In this document: positions 55,750 to 64,000 of the stretch, piece by piece
How positions within the stretch are numbered: the stretch's first letter is position 1
Layout of the letters: the number at the start of each line of letters is the position of its first letter
Assembly: GCA_029990175.1 (NCBI GenBank)
Contig: JARKIP010000208.1
Location: forward strand, 62,001 to 126,000
Direction: 5' to 3'
Source of the DNA: Petunia secreta
Taxonomy: Eukaryota > Streptophyta > Magnoliopsida > Solanales > Solanaceae
DNA: 64,000 nucleotides
The notes under the pieces: model-generated
The model's database searches: none
What the model saw: only the letters and a program-made list of their open reading frames with translations
Told to the model about the DNA's origin: nothing
Program-made: the position numbers and the translations under genes

Positions 55750-56860
55750 CTATGGTTTGGGTTGAATATGACAAGAAGAACCTTCAGCATCACTTTGGGT
55801 AGGTTCTTCCTGACGTACTGGATCATCGACTTCATCTGATGTTCCCCCTGTCATATTGACTTCTTGTTTTCGTGAAGTTGAATTCTCACCTGATGTTTCT
55901 TTATCTTCTGAATCTTGAGAGTCAGCTGCACCATCTTCTCGACTAAGGCCAATCGCTTGATCATTTACCTCATTTTCACCTAATGCCTTATCGGATTCAT
56001 CAAATACCACATGCATACTTTCCTCCACTGTTTGTGATCTTTTATTAAACACTTTGTATGCTTTGCTTTGAGTAGAATAACCAAGAAATATTGCCTCATC
56101 ACTTCTAGCATCAAATTTCCCCAATGGTTCATTTCCATTGTTGTGGACAAAGCATTTACAGCCAAAGGGTCTCAGATGTGCAATATTCGGTTTTCTTCCT
56201 CTGAGTAGCTCATATGGGGTCTTCTCAAGAATAGATCTGATGGAGCATCTGTTCAGCAAATAGCATGCAATGTTTATTGCTTCAGCCCAAAAGTTTCTGG
56301 CAAGCCCACTTGACAGCAGCATAGTCCTTGCCATATCCTCCAGAGACATGTTCTTCCTTTCAACCACTCCATTTTGCTGTGGAGTTCTTAGTGCAGATAA
56401 ATTATGATCAATGCTGTATTTTGCACAATACTCAGAGAATTTTGAGTTTTCAAACTCCGTTCCATGATCGGATCTAATACTGATCTAGGCTTAACCTTTT
56501 CTGCACAGCACCAGCCCAGTCTTTGAAGCTGTCAAAGGCTTCATCTTTAGATGCCAAGAACAAGGTCCATGTGTGCCTAGAGTAGTCATCAACAATTACG
56601 AACACAAACATCTTTCCTCCTCTGCTCCTGACTCTTATAGGTCCACACAGATCCATATGCAACAATTCCAGTGGTTTTGATGTACTTACCACTTGCTTTG
56701 ACTTAAAGGATGATTTCACATGCTTCCCCCTTACACAAGCATCACACATTTTTATGTTTTCAAATCTCTTGCTAGGCAGTCCACGAACCAGCTCCTTAGA
56801 TACAAGCTTATTCAGTTGTGAGAGACTTGCATAACCCATTCTTTTGTGCCACAGCTGAGA
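55750..56860 (-). pseudogene. Integrase of SIRE element 2
   Basis: MGYASLSQLNKLV and CDACVRGKHVKSSF (zinc domain), then LLHMDLCGPIRVRSRGGKMF and IVDDYSRHTWTLFLASKDEA, lie at 56839-56474. The second catalytic segment falls in a break at about 56470-56370. MVERKNMSLEDMARTMLLSS with the catalytic Glu starts at 56367. KTPYELLRGRKPNIAHLRPF and an acidic linker run to 55750. Confidence 0.9.
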
Positions 56861-56899
56861 ATCACTTTCTTACACGTTCAAGCATGTTAAGTTGTTTTC

Positions 56900-57280
56900 A
56901 GGCAGTGATTTCAGTGATGCTTTGTACACATTGTTCACCCTTTTTCATTCCATAAAAATTTCTCCACTCTGTAGATTCTTCACAATACATCCTACAGAGG
57001 AGAAACTCACTTCATTTCCTCTATCACACAGTTGAGAGATACTCAGCAGGTTGTGTCTGAGACCATCGACACAGTATACATTTTCAATTTCTTGATCCAG
57101 AGTTCTCCCAACTTTTCCAATTCCTACGATTTGACCACTTTTACCTCCTCCGAAGGCTACCTTGCCTCCTTGAAATGATGCGAGTGAGAGAAAGTTTCTT
57201 CTATCTCCTGTCTTGTGCCTTGAACAACCGCTATAAAGAATCCAACTTGGGTTGTTCTCCCTCACTCCAGCCTGCAAAAC
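56900..57280 (-). pseudogene. Protease of SIRE element 2, active-site Asp lost
   Basis: The active-site loop reads WILYSGCSRHKTG. The catalytic Asp of DSG is Tyr (codon 57235-57233, GAT to TAT by one base). The remaining family blocks (VAFGGGKSGQIVGIGKVG, GLRHNLLSISQLCDRGNEV) are well kept and open for about 110 codons. Confidence 0.9.
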
Positions 57281-57283
57281 AGA

Positions 57284-59600
57284 TTAAGGGCTAGCTTTAG
57301 GAACCCAGACAAGCTTGGGTCCCTTTTAATGAGAGAATGGATAAATCAAATCATGTTTAGCCCATTTAGGTAGAACACTTCTTTTATTCTCGGCCTTTGC
57401 CTTGCTTGCATTCGTGAGCCTTTGTTTGTAGTGTCTAGTTTCACCACTAAAGGTACACAACATGTTGCAAGGCAATCCCACATACTTGCTCTTAGGATTA
57501 TATGGAGGCAATGGTTTCTTGAATCCTAGTCCTTGTTTTCCCTTGTTTTGACTTTCAAGAACCCAGTTTATTGGCTCAGAGGATTTATTCCATTTTGTTA
57601 ATCTGGTAAGCTCAAATTCAGATTTTCAATCTTTTGATTTAAAATCTTGTTCTTTTCAGTTTTCTGATACACAATCTCATTTGTTCTTTTAAGTTAGTTT
57701 TTCAAGAAAGGTTTGAACTTCACTTATTACTTGCTTACCATTTATACTCTCTTTTAACTTATTAAGTTCCAATTCCAGTTCAGTGATCTTAGAGGTTGAC
57801 ACAAGAGTCTGCCCTTTTAAAATGGCATTGATTTCTTCCAGTTCAATGTTTTGTTCTTGAAGACTCTTGTGCTTAGTTCTTAGATTACTTAAATCTTCAG
57901 TTAATCTATCTTTTTCAATTTTCTCCTTTTCATAGCCCTCAATTAAAGTGGCAGTGATTAAGATCAAATTTTCTGTAGAGTATATGTGAAGATTTTCCTT
58001 AAGATCAGATAGACATACCTCTGCTGAATGAGCAGCTTCAACTCCATCAATTGCCATAAGGGCTGAGTCCTTCTTCAGTTCGTCGTCTGTGTACATCTCT
58101 TTCAGCTTTTCCCATACTTCCTTAACAGACTTATATTCAAGTATCCTTGCCAGCACATCAGTAGTCAGCCCTCTTCTTCGGTACAATTCAGCTTTGGAGT
58201 TTACCTGTAGCCGGTCTAGATCTTGAGGATCTAGTTCTTCTACTTTCTTTGGCACCAGAACCCCATTTTCTGCTCTCTTTACAGGAACATGAGGTCCTCT
58301 TTTCACGATCAACCAGAGACTATAATCTATTGCTTGAAGAAAGTTTTTCATCTGCTTCTTCCAGCACTTGTAGTTAGTCCCATTGAACACATGTGGCTTT
58401 GAGGGATCTCTTCCTCCTCTGAAACTCGGAGGACCTTCTTCATCTGAACCAACATTTGTCAACCCCATCAGTGCTAGTAGTGTCTCATCTCCAGATTCCT
58501 TCTCGTAATCAGACTCACTGTCAGTAAGTCCCCATGTTGCATAGAAAGCTTCCTTTCTTTTCCTTCTTTCTGCTCTGAAGTTCGGAGGTCGTCTTACCTT
58601 CTTCTTATCTTTGTCATTCTCCTTTGACGCCTCCTTTTCTTTTTCCTTGGTTGCTATGTTTTTCATCCATTCTGCTTACCACATAGGACAATCTATAACA
58701 ACATGATCCTTCTTGAAGCACTTAAAGCATTCTGAGTAGTCAGGACTGTCGACTATGTTCTTCCTTCCAGAGTTTTCCTTGCTATTTCTTTTGAAACCTT
58801 TAAACGTTCCCAAGTTAACCTTTTGTCTCAAGGTGCTAACCATTGCAGCTTCAACTGATTGCAGATCCATATAATCATCAGCTTCATTCGTTGCTTCAAA
58901 TGCAAGGGTCTTATCCTCTTGAGAGCTGGTTTAGTTTTCGAATCTTTCATCATCTCATGAGTTTCAGGCTACCAACCGGTTCTTCAAGTTTAATAGATCT
59001 TAGAGGTTTAGACTCAATGATAGCAGTCATCTTGGGTTCCCAAGCCTCAGGTAGCACATTTAGAATCTTATCCACGATCTCTACTTCTGGAAACTCCATA
59101 TCCATGGATCTCATCTCATTAGTAATAATGGTCAACCTCGTCATCATATCCTGGATTGATTCCTTCTCTCCCATAGAGAACAACTGAAATTGTCTCTTCA
59201 ACATTCTTCTCTTTGAGTCCTTCACTTCAGTGGTTCCATCATGCGGAACCTGCAAGGTATCCCAAATTTCCTTGGCAGTCTTGTAAGATGATACTCTGTT
59301 AAACTCCTCAGGGCCAAGACCACAAATTACCAGACGTTTGGCTTTGTGATTCTTTTCAATCATCTTATAGTCCGCCTCATTGAACTCCTCTTTCAACTTA
59401 GGTTCTTGTTTGGCAGCAGCTCCCTCACCAACTATTTTAGTAGGAATCAAGTTTCCTTCTGATACTATAAGCCATAGTTGGTAGTCTTCAGTACATATGT
59501 AATTTTCCATCCTATTCTTCCACCAAGCATAGTACTGCCCATTGAACTGTAGGGGCCTCTGAACTGACTGTCCTTCAGTGATGGTAGATGGTGCACTCAT
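57284..59600 (-). pseudogene. Gag of SIRE element 2 with a second Gag-like N-terminal domain
   Basis: From the ATG at 59600 (MSAPSTITEG) the N-terminal domain has LQFNGQYYAWWKNRMENYI and KTAKEIWDTLQVPHDGT. After shifts near 58950 come the knuckle CFKCFKKDHVVIDC (about 58722-58681), a stop at 58678-58676 and an acidic linker (TDSESDYEKESGDETLLALM). A second unit follows at 58420-58082: HVFNGTNYKCWKKQMKNFLQ, DYSLWLIVKRGPHVPVK and YKSVKEVWEKLKEMY, which repeats the N-terminal domain pattern. Then come a coiled coil to 57689 and a second knuckle position LCTFSGETRHYKQRL that has lost Cys residues (near 57455). The junction is WVPKASP plus stop at 57286-57284. Confidence 0.85.
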
Positions 59601-59643
59601 AATTCTGATCATTCTCAAGGTGTTAACCTAGCATGAGAAGACC

Positions 59644-59657
59644 CGCTCAGATACCAC
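59644..59657 (-). other. Primer-binding site of SIRE element 2
   Basis: The minus strand reads TGGTATCTGAGCGG two bases after the LTR end, a one-base variant of the tRNA-Met type site. Confidence 0.88.
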
Positions 59658-59658
59658 T

Positions 59659-60576
59659 TGTTATAATCTATGCACCTCCTAAGAACACTAGAAGGGGAGA
59701 GGGGGGAGGGGGGGTTGAATGGTGTTCATCGATTTTCGTTTCAAGAACTCGATTCTCCGGAGTTAAGAACCTTGTTCTTGCCTCTATAGTTTTGCTAATT
59801 GAACACCCCAACACACGCCAATCACATGCACAAGGAACACAAGGATTTTACGTGGAAAACTCCTTGCTCAAGGGAGAAAAAAACTACGACCCACACTATG
59901 GGATTTTAGAACTCAATCCACCAACAACAAGAACAAGTTTCTGATTACAAGACTCTGTAACCAAGGGGCTACACTCTAGATCCTAATCACTTGACAAAGC
60001 TAAAATCTATCTTTACAAAGTAATCTCTCAAAGATTCACCTAATACAAATGCTTCTACGATAAGCTAATAGGTAAAAACAATGATCGCACAAAACAAGAC
60101 AACTTACAATTCAAGAACCTAGACAGAATATATAGACTCAATCTATTTAGCTCCACCAGTGGTCTTCTTCAGTTATCTCACGTAGAAAGCTGCTTGATCG
60201 CCTTTGTATGCTCTCAACTCTCTGTTTGTGAATAACTGATTTCGGCTGTATCAACTACTTGTATTTATATGGGCTTTACAATCCTAGTTGAGTCCCACAA
60301 TAAATCCTTGTAATTATGGTAAGACAAGATTCCTTGTAACTCTTTTCTTGTTGAAGTCCAACTTTTATTCGTACTTCGAAGACACAACCTAGGCACCGCC
60401 TTTTTTAGTCTGACTAGGATGCATATTCATTCACGCGCCACTACTACTAGTTCCACAGGGATTTACAGCCCTCAGATCTTTTTGACCAGTCATGCCGTTC
60501 TATTCAAGGACTAAGTTTTTCTCTGAAACCACAGAGTCCTTGTTGTTTGCCATTCTTCAAAACCAATTCTCAAACA
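59659..60576 (-). repeat. 5' LTR of SIRE element 2
   Basis: In plus orientation it runs from TGTTATAATC to TCTCAAACA, 918 bp, bounded by the PBS on the left and the CATAT duplication on the right. Near 59695-59715 it has a G-rich expansion absent from the other LTR. Confidence 0.9.
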
Positions 60577-60581
60577 CATAT

Positions 60582-61139
60582 CTCTACTGATAAGTATTCC
60601 TAGCCTTCTGTTTTGTGCACCATAACCTTCAACCTTTCAATCCAGTTTCACAAGTTATAAATATGGACTTCCTTGCTCATAGTTAAAGTTTACTATCCTC
60701 AACATGGACATACAGAAGATAGCCAAATGTTTTTAAATAAGAATAATCGGCAAGTAAACCAAATCATGCGTCAAAGGGAGGTTTGCGCTCATAGTTGCAA
60801 ATGGAATTTTGTTGACAAAATACAATCCGTATAAATTATCTGATCCCAAAAATTCTTGTTCACACATAATAAGAAAGCGAAGCTCCATTGCAAAGTGCTT
60901 TTTTCATACATTCCGCAACCTCTTTGATTATGGTTTTCGAACTATGTAACCATCTCATATGAAATTTTAAACTATTAGCATACTTTATTTATTATGTATT
61001 CAACAGTTCCCATCACGTACGTCCTTGAAGATATGTGTAAAGCATATGCTCGGCCTTGAAAAGAAATAAACACAATCATACAATATCATTTAAAGGTTAT
61101 ACTCGGCATAAAAATAAAAATGTTTATCTTGTTTTGATG
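60582..61139. other. AT-rich spacer, nothing recognised
   Basis: No supported feature was seen. Confidence 0.5.
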
Positions 61140-61156
61140 TATTTAATATATTAGTA

Positions 61157-61297
61157 CAACAACAACATACTCAATCAATGTAATTCCATAAGTGGGGTCT
61201 GAGGAGGGTGAGATGTACACAGACCTTACCGGCACCAGAGTAGAGAGGCTGTTTTCGATAGACCCTCGGCTAGGAAATTCTTTTAAAATATTTGATA
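61157..61297 (-). mobile_element. Au-type SINE with a 17-bp target duplication
   Basis: On the minus strand the body reads CCGAGGGTCTATCGAAAACA, GGTAAGGTCTGTGTACATCT, then CCCCACTTATGGAATTAC, ending in GTATGTTGTTGTTG. That is the sequence and GTT tail of the plant Au SINE. TATTTAATATATTAGTA flanks it at 61140-61156 and 61298-61314, a perfect duplication, so the insertion is fairly recent. Confidence 0.85.
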
Positions 61298-61314
61298 TAT
61301 TTAATATATTAGTA

Positions 61315-63595
61315 TATCTGTATTTTCATTATCGATTGTGATATACATATTTTAAGGTGTATTCAATATATTGTTGCTGAAGTTGAATTCCAACATCAAT
61401 GATCCAATTGATAGAGAGCTTCTCTAGCAGTTGGATTACCTGTGTGAGTATAAATTGCACCATCCGTAATCAATGGACCCGAAGGTGTAAGTTTTGTAGG
61501 TTTTATTATGGAGGTTCTGGTAACCTCCACAAATTGTTTCAAATTGTGGAGGTGTTTTATAGTGATACAAATTTATATTTACAAAATATAGGGACGTCTG
61601 AACTTTGAACCTATTCAATTACTAGTAATATTTCAAAAAGTTAGCGCCCAACTTTTTCCCCAATTTAGCTTTCCCTCTTTTTTCCCAACCCTTAAACCCA
61701 TTTCTCCAAATAGTTTCGCCCAACTCCCCCATTTCCCCCTCGCTTTATCCTTCTCAATATCTCTCCAGAATCTCCATAGCTCCAATTATGCATTCCATCA
61801 TCTTCTTCTAGATTTAAAATTTTATATTATTTAGATTTTGGACTTAGAATTTCTTTTACGGATCTAATTTTTACATCGTATTGGAATTGTCGTTTCAGAT
61901 CGAAGTTGGCTGTATCATGACCAAGAGAAATCGTTCTCGGTTCATAAAACAGACGTCATTTAGTTTGTGCTGGCGGCAAAGTGCTTCAATTCCATTAACT
62001 GTTACCTCTTTGGTCATTGCAAATTTTTCTCTTTTTGATTTTTGAGTTAATCTATGTTGGACACGATTTTTTTTATTGAATGATGCATAAGTGTATAGAT
62101 TATGAACTTGATGGTCTCGATAATGAGTTATTGGCCTTGTTTCACTATATTGCTCCAAATTTCTGTAGACAATAAAACCTTGCATGATTCCTTTCTTGTA
62201 GTAACCTGTATAAGTGTGAATCCAACCACATTAATATGCTTGTGTTTCTAGAATAATATGTTAAGCATCGTGTCCTTTTTATCTCACTGGCCATCCTTAA
62301 TTTCGTGTCAACTTTATTCTTTTGGTAGACACTGAACTTAGATTCTACGTGGTAAGAATAGCTCATGTTTATTTATGTTTCGCTCCACTTTTGAAAATAG
62401 ATCAGTTTTGTGGGATAACATTATGTCTTTTGATAGAAGTAGATGGTTTTTGCATTTCCAGCCCTTTCCTAGTTTGTAATTATCTAAACTAAAAAAAATG
62501 TTGAAAAGAATAAAAAGTCAAAGCTTTACGGTTATTGCTACGAGTATGTTGCTGGAAGAGATGTTAACTCTTCCAATTTAATGTCATGGTATTTCATAAT
62601 GTATATGGATCAGTGTCTAATATTTTATCTCAATTTAAGTCAGATTTACGTAAGGTACTAACTTGTAAGTGTAATTATGATGGGAGTTCTAATGTTGTTG
62701 AGGTTTCCTAATATTTACTCGCCCATCACTTTATGTAAGATTCTAGACTTCTTCTAATCAAATATTAGGTGACATTGATTGTCATTTTATTCTTTTTTTT
62801 ATGTTATGATTGCGGTGCTACTCAGCTTAAATTTCTTATCTTTCAGTATTAGTGTGTTTTGACAGGTTATGAATAGGTTGAGTACTTTTATGTTGGTTGA
62901 AGCTTATCTTTTCTTTTGCTATCAATGTGATAGAAGTTGAAGTTATTAAATGTTTCATGATAATTCCATAATCGATTAGTAATTAGCATAGTAGCATTCC
63001 GACGTGGCTTAAATCGGTGTTCAGAATCGAAAGGATAGGCCCAAGTGCCTCAGAAAGGATGTTTTCTTGAGCTGTAAAAATTAGAACCCTTAGCTTTAGT
63101 GCTTCAATGACAATTAACTGACATAATGAAGATAAATGTGATTCTTATTCTACTTTCTTTTGTCACTAACTCTTGCAGGCAAGCAATGGAGAGAGACACG
63201 GATACGAAAGATTACAGACTGTGTTTTTATTGTTTCAAATATGATACAAAAAGTACATTATATTACTAAAGTCACTCTCTGTGCTTTTTTTTTTCTTTAA
63301 GCTATCTTTTGTCTGCAACATAGATTTGTCTTCCTAGAGCATCCTGCTGGTTAACTAACAGCATAGTAACCAAAGTGCGCATAATTATGAAATTTTGATT
63401 TTTATTATAGTTACTCTCCTGGCATAGTTGTTATGGTTTGCTCGATCCTCCTCTTCCCAGGCACATTTTGTACCCTATGAATGAGTTCTGTTCTAGATTA
63501 AACATTATAACTTAATCATTTATAATGCTTCTTTAAAGCAGATGAACCTCTGTATTTCAGAATATAGCCAGCTTTAATTTCTATACTGTATAAGC
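61315..63595. other. AT-rich region with no firm gene; possible leader near 61.65-61.9 kb
   Basis: A C/T-rich stretch at 61650-61790 followed by an acceptor-like TCGTTTCAG at 61890-61898 resembles a 5' UTR plus intron. No continuing coding frame was found. A hairpin with ACCTCCACAA arms lies at 61522-61554. An acceptor-like TCTTGCAG near 63171 precedes GCAAGCAATGG but opens no recognised exon. These could belong to the fibrillarin-like locus downstream. Confidence 0.35.
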
Positions 63596-63669
63596 TTATT
63601 GTCTTGTCTATTTGTTCTTTAATCCTTAGAATTTATTGTCTTGTTTATTTGTTCTTTAATCCTTAGAAT
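63596..63669 (+). repeat. 37-bp tandem duplication carrying the 3' splice site
   Basis: TTATTGTCTTGTCTATTTG-type sequence through CCTTAGAAT occurs at 63596-63632 and again at 63633-63669, with one difference. Each copy has its own polypyrimidine tract and AG (63629 and 63666). Confidence 0.93.
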
Positions 63670-63903
63670 GAAGATGAAACAAAGGTTTCTCGGTTTAAAG
63701 TAGAAGCTGCAATTCTCGAAGAAGTTGATAATATAGGGATCGTAAGTTGTTTCTTTTTTGTTGACGAGCTTCGAATTTTTGTTTGCTTCTGTAATAACAC
63801 TCTATCAATAATGAATATGTTCTAGAAACTAGGGGCTCGGGTTCTTTACCTTGGAGTTGCTTCAGGAACAACAACGTCTCATATCTCTAATCTTGCTGGT
63901 CCT
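63667..63903 (+). pseudogene. Fibrillarin-like gene fragment, two exons
   Basis: Exon a (63667-63741, after CCTTAG and before GTAAGT) encodes NEDETKVSRFKVEAAILEEV plus DNIGI. Exon b (63826-63903, after TTCTAG and before a GT) encodes KLGARVLYLGVASGTTTSHI plus SNLAGP. Fibrillarin, the box C/D snoRNP 2'-O-methyltransferase of the nucleolus, has NEDGTK, then an AA.LGGVDNIWI segment and the SAM-binding VLYLGAASGTT motif. The exon borders match the plant gene. Exon a lacks about seven residues present in the family, and the conserved Trp of NIWI is Gly. No upstream exon was found and the window ends in the next intron, so this is probably a pseudogene or a diverged paralogue. Confidence 0.65.
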
Positions 63904-64000
63904 GTCTCTATGCACGCACAAACTATACTATGTTTTTGAGATATATAACCTTTTGTATTCATGTCGGGGAGAGTAAGAAGCCCTTATTTCCTATCAACTA

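Larger units (their letters stand above)
50814..60576 (-). mobile_element. SIRE-type Ty1/copia retrotransposon 2, 9.8 kb, with a truncated 3' LTR
   Basis: CATAT at 50809-50813 and 60577-60581 flanks the element. The right (5') LTR, 59659-60576, is 918 bp. The left (3') LTR keeps only the part colinear with 59659-60107. On the minus strand come PBS, Gag with an extra domain, protease, integrase, RT, RNase H and an env-position ORF, the same layout as the element at 28.7 kb but clearly divergent in sequence. All coding parts are broken. Loss of half the 3' LTR and of the purine tract means this copy cannot complete reverse transcription. Confidence 0.93.

Noticed and set aside
61895..62366. Minus-strand open frames of 73-96 codons upstream of the fibrillarin-like exons
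   Set aside because: No recognisable domain, no splice support, and chance frames of this size are common here.

Overview
The window reads as plant nuclear DNA, probably from a solanaceous eudicot. It is AT-rich and dominated by plant-type transposable elements: SIRE-type and Retrofit-type Ty1/copia elements, CACTA transposons, a LINE with an RNase H domain, an Au-type SINE, a Stowaway MITE and a Helitron. The family assignment of the organism is inference from repeat types. No tRNA, rRNA or complete housekeeping gene was found. Almost everything can be explained by nested insertions, several dated relative to each other by target-site duplications (TSDs).

Layout. 1-595: five 113-bp tandem units. 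905-1146: a decayed CACTA-like end. 1590-2110: a hairpin-rich repeat that recurs at 42.4-42.9 kb. 2400-3230 and 8138-8470: minisatellite sequence split by a 4.9-kb Helitron (3231-8137, minus strand). 10130-19500: a LINE on the minus strand whose RNase H region is interrupted by a 5.2-kb CACTA element (10499-15744, TSD TCT) carrying broken tnp2 and Transposase_24-type genes. 20645-20802: a SINE. 21208-22046: a lone copia LTR. 22141-27402: a decayed Retrofit-type copia (TSD CATTG).

28080-41761: a non-autonomous CACTA element that received a SIRE-type copia (28708-38699, TSD CACCA), which in turn received a 228-bp Stowaway MITE (32687-32914) in its integrase. 42.4-43.6 kb: hairpin-dense DNA with an 85-nt near-perfect hairpin. 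45000-48815: a second member of the CACTA family seen at 10.5 kb (TSD GTA), with an apparently intact five-exon Transposase_24-type gene encoding 546 residues. 50814-60576: a second, divergent SIRE-type copia on the minus strand (TSD CATAT), with an extra Gag-like domain, a mutated protease and a truncated 3' LTR. 61157-61297: an Au-type SINE with a 17-bp TSD. 63667-63903: two exons of a fibrillarin-like gene, the only host-gene homology clearly recognised.

Working relationships. The two SIRE elements encode Gag, protease, integrase, RT and RNase H, then, after a 600-650-bp spacer, an extra env-position ORF with a shared C-terminal domain. The CACTA element at 45 kb lacks tnp2 but keeps the second protein and palindromic subterminal repeats, so it would depend on tnp2 from elsewhere. 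All retrotransposon pol genes here are broken. The intact CACTA protein and the env-position ORF family are the most biologically interesting contents.
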